Shown here: piece after piece, positions 54,011 to 63,265 of the stretch
Layout of the letters: each line of letters opens with the position of its first letter
Position numbering within the stretch: the stretch's first letter is position 1
DNA from: an uncultured Pedobacter sp.
GTDB taxonomy: Bacteria; Bacteroidota; Bacteroidia; Sphingobacteriales; Sphingobacteriaceae
Direction: 5' to 3'
Assembly: GCF_946480185.1 (NCBI RefSeq)
Contig: NZ_CAMLIG010000008.1
Coordinates: forward strand, 1 to 64,000
Length of the DNA stretch: 64,000 nucleotides
Program-made: the position numbers and the translations under genes
The notes under the pieces: model-generated
Seen by the model: the letters and a program-made list of their open reading frames with translations, nothing else
The model's database searches: none
Told to the model about the DNA's origin: nothing

Positions 54011-55036
54011 CTATAAATTTAGATATAATTCAGAAAAATACTCATGTTCTCGGTTTTCAACGGATAACTTATATTTTTCTGGGTAGGTGAGGTCGAGTCG
54101 GCGCACTACATTGGCCATTCCAATTCCGCCGGTTTGGTCTTTGTTTTTCAACGCTTTTTTATTTTTAACGGTGAACAGTAAATTATCTTCAAAAACAGAA
54201 ATGTTAATATGGATGGGGTTTTCTTTATCCGTTGCCAGGCCATGTTTAAAAGCATTTTCCACAAAAGAAATCAGCAAAAGCGGTACAATTTTTTGATCGG
54301 CAATTTGGCCTTCAACTTCTAAAACAACATAAGCTTCTCCTTTAAAACGGAGTTTTTGAAGATCAATAAAACTTTTTAAATAGGTAATTTCTTTATCTAA
54401 AGCTACGCGTGTATCATTACTTTCATAAAGCATATAACGCATAATTTCCGAAAGCTTTAGTATGGCGTTAGGTGTTGCATCTGATTTTTGGTAGGCTAAT
54501 GAATAAATGTTATTGAGCGAATTGAAAAGGAAATGCGGGTTAATCTGCGATTTTAAAAAAGCTAATTCGGCGGTTAACCGTTGTTTTTCCAGTTCCGTTT
54601 TTTCGCGTTCGTTAAAAAACCAGTCCACCACAAACTTGTAAACAGTACTTAAAAAAACAAAAAATCCGTTGGTAATAAAAGTGCTTAAAAGTTGCTTTTC
54701 TGGTTCAGAGAACAACATTTCCTTTTCATGAGCCATCATTTTTAAGCCACTTATCTTATACATATAAAAGGAAAATCCGTATTTAATTGCCAAAAATGCA
54801 AGCATAATTGCCAAACAGCCCAGCATCCATAAAAAGAACTTTCTTTTATCAAGCGTAAGCGGAATTAGTAAATATAAATTGAGGTAAAAAATAGCAAGGT
54901 TAAGCAAAGAAAGTCCAATAAAAAGAATATAAACTCCCTTTGTACTTTCAAATCCACCGGTTGCCACAAATGTAAACAGTGTGATTAAAAACAACCACAC
55001 CATAATATGAAGCATAAATTTTTGTAACCTGCCCAT
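54011..55036 (-). CDS. LytS-type sensor histidine kinase
   Basis: The 341-residue protein has four membrane helices (about 10-27, 35-58, 68-92, 119-140) and no large external domain. A short coiled segment leads to the His_kinase domain with LKSQINPHFLFNSLNNIY, in which His168 is phosphorylated. An ATPase part ends with IGMANVVRRLDLTYPEKY. It forms an operon with the LytTR regulator. Confidence 0.93.
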   Translation of the reverse strand: MGRLQKFMLHIMVWLFLITLFTFVATGGFESTKGVYILFIGLSLLNLAIFYLNLYLLIPLTLDKRKFFLWMLGCLAIMLAFLAIKYGFSFYMYKISGLKMMAHEKEMLFSEPEKQLLSTFITNGFFVFLSTVYKFVVDWFFNEREKTELEKQRLTAELAFLKSQINPHFLFNSLNNIYSLAYQKSDATPNAILKLSEIMRYMLYESNDTRVALDKEITYLKSFIDLQKLRFKGEAYVVLEVEGQIADQKIVPLLLISFVENAFKHGLATDKENPIHINISVFEDNLLFTVKNKKALKNKDQTGGIGMANVVRRLDLTYPEKYKLSVENREHEYFSELYLNL

Positions 55037-55313
55037 TAAATAAAAGTAAATAAAGAAAAGCTAAAACCTACAATTTTAGACAAACGCCTGATTTTTATCT
55101 ACCAACGCCTTAAAACCAAATCATCGGCAACAAAAGGCGTTTATCTTGAGAAATTAACAGTTGGTATAATACATTTTTGCAGCAATTTGATTAGTTGAAT
55201 ATTTGATCATCAAACCAAAGATAAGATGAAACCATCACGAGCATACCGCTTACAAATATTGAGGATTATGCTCATGATCGCTTCATAACCGCTAAAATTC
55301 AAATTATATACTC

Positions 55314-55517
55314 ATGAAAAAATTAACCACTTCCGTTTCTCCTTTTCTAATGTTAATTGTTCCTGTGCTTTTTGCTGTTCTGCTTTCTTTAAGCTTTAAG
55401 TCAAATAATAACGGTGCAGACAGTGAGCTTACCACAATTACGGCTACCAAAACCATCACACAAAAATTAGTTAAAACCGGAGAAACATCTATTGTTAGAT
55501 TTTTGATGAAGAAGTAA
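55314..55517 (+). CDS. Small predicted membrane or exported peptide
   Basis: The 67-residue product has a basic start MKKLTTS and a hydrophobic stretch at about 10-28, then a polar Thr/Lys-rich tail. It is not recognised. It lies 58 bp upstream of the topoisomerase gene in the same direction. A reading frame of similar size on the opposite strand also exists, so coding is not proven. Confidence 0.45.
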   Translation: MKKLTTSVSPFLMLIVPVLFAVLLSLSFKSNNNGADSELTTITATKTITQKLVKTGETSIVRFLMKK

Positions 55518-55575
55518 GACACCCTTGCGGGATAAAAATGGTCTGGTTTTAGATTAATTTATTTTTTCGAACCTT

Positions 55576-56646
55576 ATGACCAGATTAGAGAACAAACTCC
55601 AGAAAATCGGTAGCGATACGAAGGTAACCGCAAAAGCCGCCGGCCTGCGCTATACCGAAGATCGTAATAGAGGTTATTACCGCGTAAAAGCGGGGAATGG
55701 ATTTAAGTACGAAGACTACGAAGGCAAGCCTGTAAAAGACAAAGGTCTTTTAGAACGATTTAAAAAACTGGTGATTCCGCCAGCTTATGAAAATGTGTGG
55801 ATAGCAACACACCCAAACAGCCATCTGCAATTTACCGGTTACGATGCAAAAGGTCGTAAACAATACCGCTACCATTCCGACTGGAATAGCATCCGAAACC
55901 AGGCGAAATTTTACCGACTTCGTAATTTTGCCAAGTGCCTCCCAAAAATAAGACAGCAGGTTGAAAAAGATTTACAATTAAAAGGTTTGCCATTTAAAAA
56001 AGTACTTGCTTTGGTTGTCAAACTTATTGAATTGACCCATATTAGAATTGGTAACGAAAGTTACAGCAAGCTTTATGGCTCTTTTGGTTTAAGTACGCTG
56101 AAAGATAGACACGTAAAGTTTAACGGTGCAAATGTGAGATTTTCTTTTAAAGGTAAAAAAGGTGTTTACCACGATATTGAACTGCATAGCAGAAAGTTGG
56201 CTAACCTTGTTAAAAAGTGTAGGGATATACCGGGAAAAGAACTTTTTCAGTACTATGACGAAGATGGAAAGCATTACCGGATTGATAGTGGAGACGTGAA
56301 CCAATATTTAAAAGAAGTTGCCGGCGAGGATTATACCGCAAAGGATTTTAGAACTTGGGCAGGCAGTGTAAACGCTTTATGTGCTTTTAAAACTTTAGAA
56401 AAAGCCAAAAATGAAAGCGAGTTAAAAAAACAAGTAGTGGAAGTGATTGACCATGTAGCTGCTAGGCTGGGCAATACCAGAACAGTTTGCAAAAAGTATT
56501 ACGTTCACCCTTCGGTAATTAGTGCTCACCAAAGCGGGGCATTGCATAAATACAATATAAAAGACAGCAACAAAAACAGCCTAACTAAAGAAGAAAGGCT
56601 GTTGCTGAAGATCTTAGAAAATGAGAAAATCGCGAAAGCGATGTAA
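55576..56646 (+). CDS. DNA topoisomerase IB
   Basis: The 356-residue protein is a poxvirus-type topoisomerase IB. Likely catalytic residues are Arg157 (THIRIGN), Arg259 (DFRTWAGS), a His region NTRTVCKKYYVHP and nucleophile Tyr309, just before VHP, as in the Deinococcus enzyme. It nicks and reseals one strand to relax supercoils without ATP. Bacterial copies are sporadic and this one adds to the usual type IA enzyme. Its stop abuts the stop of the convergent TerC gene. Confidence 0.93.
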   Translation: MTRLENKLQKIGSDTKVTAKAAGLRYTEDRNRGYYRVKAGNGFKYEDYEGKPVKDKGLLERFKKLVIPPAYENVWIATHPNSHLQFTGYDAKGRKQYRYHSDWNSIRNQAKFYRLRNFAKCLPKIRQQVEKDLQLKGLPFKKVLALVVKLIELTHIRIGNESYSKLYGSFGLSTLKDRHVKFNGANVRFSFKGKKGVYHDIELHSRKLANLVKKCRDIPGKELFQYYDEDGKHYRIDSGDVNQYLKEVAGEDYTAKDFRTWAGSVNALCAFKTLEKAKNESELKKQVVEVIDHVAARLGNTRTVCKKYYVHPSVISAHQSGALHKYNIKDSNKNSLTKEERLLLKILENEKIAKAM

Positions 56647-57426
56647 TTATTTTGGGTTTTGAGGCGTTTTTCGCAAAGAAATCGGTTTTGATTTTGATTT
56701 CATTTTTAAGTTTAAAAACTCTACCAAAACAGAAAAAGCCATGGCAAAATAAATATAACCTTTTGGGATGTGTTGTTCAAAACCTTCCGCCAACAGCGAT
56801 ACGCCTATCAATAATAAAAAAGATAAAGCCAACATTTTAACCGTTGGGTGGTTGTTTACAAAATCAGAAATTGCTTTTGAGGAGAACATCATCACAATAA
56901 CTGCAATTACTACTGCTGCAATCATCACCCAAATATGATCTGCCATGCCAACCGCGGTAATTACAGAATCTAAAGAGAAAACAATATCTAAGAGCAGAAT
57001 TTGAAATATCACCCCAGAAAAAGAATAAACTTTTTTAACAGTGGTGTCTTCTTCTCCGCCCTCGAGCTTGTCGTGAATTTCGTGGGTGCTTTTATAGATT
57101 AAAAACAAGCCACCAATAATCAAAATCAAATCTCGGCCGCTAATTGCCAGTTTTTCTAAAAGGTCTTTGTCTTCCACGCCAATCCAATCTCCCGCATTGA
57201 AAAGAGGAGCAGTAAGCGTCATAATCCAACTCAAAGAAAGCAACAGTAATACACGGGTAATCATGGCTAAAGCCAAGCCTACTGTACGCCCTTTATTTTG
57301 TTGTTCGGGCGGTAATTTTCCTGAAAGTATAGAGATGAAAACAATATTATCAATTCCTAAAACAATTTCTAAAACTGTTAAGGTTAAAAGTGAAATCCAA
57401 ATTTCTGGATTTGTTAGCCATTCCAT
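56647..57426 (-). CDS. TerC-family integral membrane protein
   Basis: The 259-residue protein has about seven hydrophobic helices. Conserved acids lie in LEIVLGIDNIVF (Asp26) and DIVFSLDSVITAVG (Asp153), the metal-binding pattern of the TerC/Alx family, which exports manganese or aids metal loading of secreted proteins. No tellurite-resistance genes are near, so a metal-homeostasis role is more likely. It is convergent with topoisomerase IB. Confidence 0.9.
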   Translation of the reverse strand: MEWLTNPEIWISLLTLTVLEIVLGIDNIVFISILSGKLPPEQQNKGRTVGLALAMITRVLLLLSLSWIMTLTAPLFNAGDWIGVEDKDLLEKLAISGRDLILIIGGLFLIYKSTHEIHDKLEGGEEDTTVKKVYSFSGVIFQILLLDIVFSLDSVITAVGMADHIWVMIAAVVIAVIVMMFSSKAISDFVNNHPTVKMLALSFLLLIGVSLLAEGFEQHIPKGYIYFAMAFSVLVEFLNLKMKSKSKPISLRKTPQNPK

Positions 57427-57475
57427 AGGTGCGCAAATATTTCCTTAAAAATAGAAAAAGGGTTTAAAAGAAGAA

Positions 57476-58417
57476 TTATTTTAAAATAATTTTGGTAGCA
57501 CCGTAACCAAATTTTTCTTTTTGGGCATCCATAAAAGTTTTTACTTGTGGATTTTTGCTCGCCATTTTGTGGATTTCATGCTGTAAGCTCCCGTTTCCTG
57601 CGCCATGTATAAATACAATTTCTTCAAATTTATGAACAATTGCCGCGTCTAAACTTTTCTTAAAATGTTCCATTTGGATATCCATCATTTCTCTTTTGCT
57701 CAGGAACTGGTGGTCATCACGCAGTTTTTCGATATGTAGATCCACTTCTTTAGCTGGTTTTTGCAAAGCCGTTTTTTCTTCCGTTGCTTTAAAAAAGCTT
57801 TCCTTTATTTTTTGCGCATCTAAAACCAGTTCAGGTTCATCCATTCTAAACAGCCATCCGTTTGATTTAATAATAGGTGCCTGCTGTTTGCTGCCGGCAA
57901 AATCTTTCGATTTAAACTTAATGGTAAATTCTAAAGGTTTTTTGGGTGATTTATTGGCCGCGGTGTAAAATAGCAACTGAAAACTAAGCGTTGGCCATAA
58001 ATCAAGTTCGGGCAAAGCAGCGCTATAAACCTTAACCGATTTTTGAGGAGCCAGTTGTTCAAAAAATACACCTTTATAAACATCTTTTGTTAGGGTTTTT
58101 AACCCCAACATGATCTGGTACGATGTTTCGTTTACCACATGAAAATGCACAACAGAACCTTTATTAGCATCCGGTATGGCTGCCAAAAAGAGGCCTCTTT
58201 CTATAAAATTTGTATTTGGGTTTTCTTCTGTAGCATTTTGTGCTGTATTTGGATTTGATGAATGTCCGTGTACTCGGGTAATATTGCTCACCATTACCGG
58301 AATTTCAAAATCATCTTCTCCGGTAACTCCAACCATATCTTCACCAATTATTTTGGTGATGTAACCTTCTCTCCGCTCATCCACAAAGCGCACAAATTCT
58401 CCTAATTGGTATCTCAT
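57476..58417 (-). CDS. DUF2027 and Smr domain protein
   Basis: The 313-residue protein begins MRYQLGEFVRFVDERREGYI, the DUF2027 start found almost only in Bacteroidota. The C-terminal Smr domain includes EVDLHIEKL and EIVFIHGAGNGSLQHEI, the family's HGxGxG-like motif. Smr domains bind or nick nucleic acids, for example at branched DNA or collided ribosomes. The role of the two-domain form is not known. Confidence 0.88.
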   Translation of the reverse strand: MRYQLGEFVRFVDERREGYITKIIGEDMVGVTGEDDFEIPVMVSNITRVHGHSSNPNTAQNATEENPNTNFIERGLFLAAIPDANKGSVVHFHVVNETSYQIMLGLKTLTKDVYKGVFFEQLAPQKSVKVYSAALPELDLWPTLSFQLLFYTAANKSPKKPLEFTIKFKSKDFAGSKQQAPIIKSNGWLFRMDEPELVLDAQKIKESFFKATEEKTALQKPAKEVDLHIEKLRDDHQFLSKREMMDIQMEHFKKSLDAAIVHKFEEIVFIHGAGNGSLQHEIHKMASKNPQVKTFMDAQKEKFGYGATKIILK

Positions 58418-58609
58418 CTTTTTAATATTAAAGCAAATAAATTTAATGAACGACTTTTTTTACCATATAGATAAACAGTCTTTACGTATTAAACATTGAT
58501 TTTAGATGCTAAAGGACATTATAATAGTTTTCATATACGGGGAGAAGATTTGTTCTTCTGTTTTGTCTCCTTTTCCTATCATATTATCCTATGTTTCTAT
58601 GCGGTTTCA

Positions 58610-59623
58610 TCACTTTTCTAAAATAGAAAGCTGCCCTAAAATGTCGTTTTGTTTAATAAAATAATCGCCATTGTTTCTTATGGCATTATAAACTTCATCA
58701 AACAGCAGCATGTAATTCCCCTGCTCTAAAGCAACTTTTTCTTCAACAACTTCGCCTTTATCATTAAAAGTATAAAGCTGCCCTTCATCGCCGGCTTTTT
58801 CTTTTCCGTAATCTTTATCGTTAGGTTTCATGCCGGCTATAAGTTGTAACTCTTGGACATCCGTTCTGTTTTTTGTGAAAGTGCCGTCAATACCGTAAAA
58901 AACATAAGCAGGTTGCGATTTTACAACTAACATGTTTGTGGTAATAAAAACGTTTAAACCATTGTTGTATTTAAGGTGTGCATGGGCAACATCATCAACT
59001 TGGGTATTTGCTCTATATTTGCCGTAAGTTTTATGAAATTCTGAGGGAATACCAAAAAGTGCAATCGCTTGATCAATCATGTGCGCTCCTAAATCATAAA
59101 AAATACCAGATCCTGGGATAGGGTTTTCTTTAAAAGCTTTTTCACTGATTTCATTTCTGTACCTGTCAAAACGTAAATGTGCTTCGGTAATTTTTCCCAG
59201 TTTTCCTGATTTTACTACTTTTTGTGCGGCCAAAAAATCACTATCGAATCTGCGGTTTTGATATGCCAAAACTTTTAGTCCTTTCCTAAAAGCTAAGGAG
59301 AAAAGCTCTTCTGCCTCGGCTTTATTAACAGAAAACGGTTTTTCTATCAATACATTTTTTCCTGCATTAAGCGATGCCTTCGCATATTCGTAATGGGTAT
59401 AATTTGGCGTGTTGATAACTACAAGCTCTAAGCTGTCGTCCGCTAATAATTGCTCAATAGCTCGGTAGGTGACAATATTCGGGTAATCGGCAGCCGCCTT
59501 ATTCTTGTTGCGTTCTACCACTGCCACCAGTTCAAAACCTTCGTGTAACTCAAAGAAAGGTGCGTGAAAAATCTTTCCCGACATTCCATAAGCCATTAGG
59601 CCAACTTTAATTTTATTTTCCAT
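58610..59623 (-). CDS. Gfo/Idh/MocA-family oxidoreductase
   Basis: The 337-residue protein has an N-terminal Rossmann domain (VGLMAYGMSGKIFHAPF, with NTPNYTHYEYA) and the EKPFS motif (94-98, catalytic Lys95) of this NAD(P)-dependent family. A C-terminal alpha/beta domain follows with GAHMIDQAIALFG. Substrates are sugars or inositols; none can be assigned. The tandem repeat array begins 20 bp upstream of its start. Confidence 0.9.
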   Translation of the reverse strand: MENKIKVGLMAYGMSGKIFHAPFFELHEGFELVAVVERNKNKAAADYPNIVTYRAIEQLLADDSLELVVINTPNYTHYEYAKASLNAGKNVLIEKPFSVNKAEAEELFSLAFRKGLKVLAYQNRRFDSDFLAAQKVVKSGKLGKITEAHLRFDRYRNEISEKAFKENPIPGSGIFYDLGAHMIDQAIALFGIPSEFHKTYGKYRANTQVDDVAHAHLKYNNGLNVFITTNMLVVKSQPAYVFYGIDGTFTKNRTDVQELQLIAGMKPNDKDYGKEKAGDEGQLYTFNDKGEVVEEKVALEQGNYMLLFDEVYNAIRNNGDYFIKQNDILGQLSILEK

Positions 59624-59644
59624 TGATTTTTGCTTTAAAGTTTT

Positions 59645-60016
59645 TTAATTGTTTGCCACGAAGTCACCAAGTCACTATTTTTTTCTTTGTGCCTTCGTGT
59701 CTTTGTGTTTTTTTAGTTAATTGTTTGCTACGAAGTCGCTAAGTCACTATTTTTTTTTCTTTGAGCCCTCGTGTCTTTGCGGCTTTTTATTTAATTGTTT
59801 GCCACGAAATCACTAAGTCACTATTTTTTTCTTTGTGCCCTCGTGTCTTTGTGGCTTTTTTATTTTAATTGTTTGCCACGAAGTCGCTAAGTCACTATTT
59901 TTTTTGTTTGTGCCCTCGTGTCTTTGTGGCTTTTTTATTTTAATTGTTTGCCACGAAGTCGCTAAGTCACTTTTTTTCTTTGTGTCCTGGTGTCTTTGTG
60001 GCTTTTTTATTTTAAA
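59645..60016. repeat. Five-copy tandem repeat of a 74-bp palindromic unit
   Basis: Units begin near 59651, 59723, 59797, 59871 and 59946, giving spacings of 72, 74, 74 and 75 bp. Each unit reads TTTGCCACGAAGTC.CTAAG, a T-rich middle, then CTCGTGTCTTTGTGGC, so its ends are imperfect inverted repeats. Copies 4 and 5 are the most alike. A reading frame of 69 codons through copies 3-5 only reflects the near-multiple-of-three spacing. Confidence 0.85.
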
Positions 60017-60194
60017 AATTCGGCATCCGATTTTGAGGGCGTAATAAAATGTTGCCTATAAAAATCATCAGTATAAATCCAAAAATACAATTAATCAGAC
60101 AGTGGTAAAGGTAAGAGGAAAAGAATTGTGAAATCTATACAAAGATGTGCATACAGAAAACCAAGAAATCAATAAAAGCAAGCTTCATAAAATT

Positions 60195-60202
60195 TATATT
60201 TG
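60195..60202 (+). promoter_or_regulatory. Putative -7 box for argH
   Basis: TATATTTG fits TANNTTTG. It lies 32 bp before the argH ATG at 60234 and downstream of an earlier in-frame ATG (60147), so it supports the later start. No -33 TTG is seen. Confidence 0.45.
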
Positions 60203-60233
60203 CAGGCAAATCGATAAAAAGAAAGAAAGCGAT

Positions 60234-61565
60234 ATGAAACTTTGGCAAAAAGAAACCTCAACAAACCAACAGGTAGATACTTTTACGGTAGGGCAAGATA
60301 GGGAGATGGACTTGTTTTTAGCAGCTTTTGACGTTTTGGGCTCTTTGGCTCATACACAAATGTTAGAGAGCATTGGTCTAATGAGCGCCGATGATTTAGT
60401 GCAGATTCAAAAAGAGCTGAAAAATATTTATCAGCAGATACGGAAAGGTGATTTTAAAATTGAAGATGGGGTTGAGGATGTACACTCGCAAGTGGAGATG
60501 CTGTTAACTCAAAAACTTGGCGAAGCCGGAAAAAAAATCCATAGCGGAAGGTCTCGTAACGATCAAGTCTTAGTTGATTTAAAGCTTTTTTTTAGAAGTC
60601 AGATTCATGAAATGGTGCTTTCTGTCAAAGAACTATTTGATCTTTTAACACAACTTGCAGAAGAACATAAGGAAAAATTGATGCCGGGTTATACGCATTT
60701 GCAAATTGCTATGCCATCTTCCTTTGGTTTATGGTTTGGCGCTTACGCAGAAAGTTTGGTGGATGATCTAGAGCTGATGCTTGCCGCTTTTAAAATTTGC
60801 AATAAAAATCCCTTGGGTTCTGCAGCCGGATACGGTTCGTCTTTTCCGTTGAACAGAACCATGACCACTGAGCTATTGGGTTTTCAAACCTTGAACTATA
60901 ACGTAGTTTACGCCCAAATGGGACGCGGTAAAACAGAGCGTATCTTATCACAGGCTATGTCTTCAATTGCAGCTACGTTAAATAAAATGGCCATGGACGC
61001 TTGTTTGTTCATGAATCAAAATTTTGGGTTTATTTCCTTTCCAGATGATTTGACAACAGGAAGTAGCATTATGCCTCACAAGAAAAACCCGGATGTTTGG
61101 GAGTTAATTCGTGGACGCACAAACCAATTGCAGGCTTTGCCAAATCAGATTATATTGTTGACTACTAATTTACCGTCGGGCTATCACCGCGATATGCAAT
61201 TGCAAAAAGAAACTTTATTCCCGGCTTTCCAAAGTTTAATGGCTTGTTTGGATATGTCTAAACTGATGCTGAAAAACGTTATGATTAAAGATAGTATTTT
61301 AGATGACCCTAAATATCAATACCTGTTTTCTGTGGAGGAGGTTAATAAACTTGTTTTACAGGGTACGCCTTTTAGAGAGGCTTATAAAAAAGTAGGTAAA
61401 GATATTGAAGCAGGAGATTTTGGAGGGCATTACGAAATTAATCATACACATGAGGGAAGCATTGGTAACTTAAATTTAAAAGAAGTAAGCAAGTTGATGG
61501 ACGAAGTGGTGAGCCGATTTGGATTTGATAGTGTTGAAAAAGCAATCAAAAAGCTTTTAGCCTAG
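60234..61565 (+). CDS. argH: Argininosuccinate lyase
   Basis: The 443-residue protein splits argininosuccinate into arginine and fumarate. The fumarase-superfamily signature GSSIMPHKKNP is at 276-286, with HSGRSRNDQ at 103-111 and His155 in YTHLQ. Start ATG 60234 (MKLWQK) matches the family start and follows a -7 box; an ATG at 60147 would add 29 unconserved residues. Other arginine genes are not in view, although carB lies 13 kb upstream on the other strand. Confidence 0.95.
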   Translation: MKLWQKETSTNQQVDTFTVGQDREMDLFLAAFDVLGSLAHTQMLESIGLMSADDLVQIQKELKNIYQQIRKGDFKIEDGVEDVHSQVEMLLTQKLGEAGKKIHSGRSRNDQVLVDLKLFFRSQIHEMVLSVKELFDLLTQLAEEHKEKLMPGYTHLQIAMPSSFGLWFGAYAESLVDDLELMLAAFKICNKNPLGSAAGYGSSFPLNRTMTTELLGFQTLNYNVVYAQMGRGKTERILSQAMSSIAATLNKMAMDACLFMNQNFGFISFPDDLTTGSSIMPHKKNPDVWELIRGRTNQLQALPNQIILLTTNLPSGYHRDMQLQKETLFPAFQSLMACLDMSKLMLKNVMIKDSILDDPKYQYLFSVEEVNKLVLQGTPFREAYKKVGKDIEAGDFGGHYEINHTHEGSIGNLNLKEVSKLMDEVVSRFGFDSVEKAIKKLLA

Positions 61566-61741
61566 ACTTTTTATAAGTTATAAGGAATAAATTTATTTTA
61601 TACAATGACGCTAGGCTTTGTTTTTATATGATTGTTTTCTTCAGCAAAATAAAATTAGCTCAAATCAAGGTTCAAACGCACTGAAACCCCATACAGCAAG
61701 TTATTTAGAATATTTCTAAATTATTAAAATCGGTCATCAAA

Positions 61742-61774
61742 TTGTCAGCGACACGGTAAATAATTATACTTTTG
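61742..61774 (+). promoter_or_regulatory. Promoter of the act operon
   Basis: TTG (61742-61744) and TACTTTTG (61767-61774) are 22 bases apart and fit the Bacteroidota pattern. They lie about 80 bp before actA. Confidence 0.5.
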
Positions 61775-61856
61775 TGATTCAAAAATGGGACGGGTGTAAT
61801 TAGCCGTCGATATTTTTATAATCTTAATATTTTAATTTTTGTATAACAAACTCAAT

Positions 61857-63227
61857 ATGAGAAACTTCTCATCTCATTTTAGAAGCTTATTAAAGCCTTT
61901 AGCTCTGGCAACTGTCATCGCGATAAGTGCTGTTAATTTAACTTTTGGTCAAGCTGCTCCAGCAGATACTGCAAAAACCGCAACTGCCGCAGCTCCTGCG
62001 GCGGGCGCTAGTGCAGCTCCGGCAGGAGACGCAGCGGCTGGTGAAGCATTGTTTAAGGCTAATTGCGGTGCGTGTCACGCTTTAGACAAACGTGTTTTGG
62101 GCCCAGCTTTGGCTGGTGTAACCGAAAAACAAAGTAAAGAATGGTTACACAAGTGGATTAAAAATTCTTCTGCATTTATTGCTACTGGCGATAAAGATGC
62201 CGTAGCAATTTATAACGAATTTAACAAAGTTTCCATGCCGGCCTTCGCTCAGTTTAGCGATGGCGACATTGATAACATTTTAGCCTACATTAAGGAGGCG
62301 GGCGCTAAAAAACCTGCTGCCGCTACGGGTGGTGCAACTGCTGGTGCGGCTGGTGCTGCTGCGGCAGATACTGGCGTAAGTAGCTTTATGATCATCGGCT
62401 TAATTGCTGTAGTTTTAATCGCGTTTTTGGTAATTGTTGTTTTAAACAAGGTAATCGGAACTTTAGAGCGTTTATTGATCAAAAAGGAAGACGAAATTGT
62501 TCCTGTTGGAGACGAAGATGCTGAAGTTGAAGAAAAAGAGAAATTTGTAGTTCTTAAGAAACTAATCAAAAACAAAAAATTCGTTTTCTTTGTGGTTTTC
62601 GCACTTGCAATTGTGGTGAGCTCTTTTGGTTACATGGAATTATGGAATACTGGTGTTCAACAAGGTTACCAGCCAGTTCAGCCAATTAAATTCTCTCACC
62701 AGTTACATGCAGGAACCAATCAGATTGAGTGTCAGTACTGTCACTCAGGTGCATGGAAATCTAAAAATGCAACTATTCCGTCTTTAAATATCTGTATGAA
62801 CTGCCATAAATATGTACAGGCCACAGATAAATACAACGGTCAAATTTCTCCAGAAATCCAAAAAATTTATACTGCTTTGGATTACAATCCGGAAACTCAG
62901 AAATACGGACCAAATACGCGTCCTATTCAGTGGGTTAGAATTCACAACCTTCCAGATTTGGCTTACTTTAATCACTCGCAACACGTAAAAGTTGCTGGTA
63001 TTAAATGTCAAAAATGTCACGGTCCAATTCAGGAAATGTCAGAAGTATACCAGTACTCTCCTTTAACCATGAAATGGTGTATCAACTGTCACAAAGCGAC
63101 AGAGGTAAATGCTAAAGGCAATGCTTATTATGATAAGGTAATTGCTGCGCATGATAAAATTAAAAAGGGAGAAAAAGTGACAGCTGCAGTGTTGGGCGGA
63201 ATTGAGTGTGGTAAATGTCATTATTAA
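61857..63227 (+). CDS. actA: Alternative complex III subunit ActA, multihaem cytochrome c
   Basis: The 456-residue protein has a signal-like start, then an Ala-rich linker and six CxxCH haem sites: 70-74, 292-296, 313-317, 384-388, 408-412 and 451-455. The first belongs to a separate N-terminal monohaem cytochrome c domain with Met127 as likely ligand. Two membrane helices (about 177-199 and 243-262) stand between it and the pentahaem domain. Pentahaem ActA is part of alternative complex III, which passes electrons from menaquinol to cytochrome c or an oxidase. ATG 61857 is used; a TTG 18 bases upstream is less likely. Confidence 0.9.
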   Translation: MRNFSSHFRSLLKPLALATVIAISAVNLTFGQAAPADTAKTATAAAPAAGASAAPAGDAAAGEALFKANCGACHALDKRVLGPALAGVTEKQSKEWLHKWIKNSSAFIATGDKDAVAIYNEFNKVSMPAFAQFSDGDIDNILAYIKEAGAKKPAAATGGATAGAAGAAAADTGVSSFMIIGLIAVVLIAFLVIVVLNKVIGTLERLLIKKEDEIVPVGDEDAEVEEKEKFVVLKKLIKNKKFVFFVVFALAIVVSSFGYMELWNTGVQQGYQPVQPIKFSHQLHAGTNQIECQYCHSGAWKSKNATIPSLNICMNCHKYVQATDKYNGQISPEIQKIYTALDYNPETQKYGPNTRPIQWVRIHNLPDLAYFNHSQHVKVAGIKCQKCHGPIQEMSEVYQYSPLTMKWCINCHKATEVNAKGNAYYDKVIAAHDKIKKGEKVTAAVLGGIECGKCHY

Positions 63228-63265
63228 TAATTAGCAATAAACAATTACAGTCTTATATAGCTTAA

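Noticed and set aside
55304..55522. 72-codon minus-strand frame opposite the small membrane-peptide gene
   Set aside because: The plus-strand frame has the better signal-like start and matches the direction of the next gene.
59645..60016. Possible CRISPR array
   Set aside because: The whole 74-bp unit is repeated with no unique spacers, and no cas gene is near.
59835..60044. 69-codon plus-strand frame with a repeating 25-residue unit
   Set aside because: It is a by-product of 74-75 bp tandem repeats; one spacing is not a multiple of three in other copies, so the frame is not kept.
61839..61856. TTG start for actA
   Set aside because: It adds six residues before a normal signal-like start at ATG 61857.
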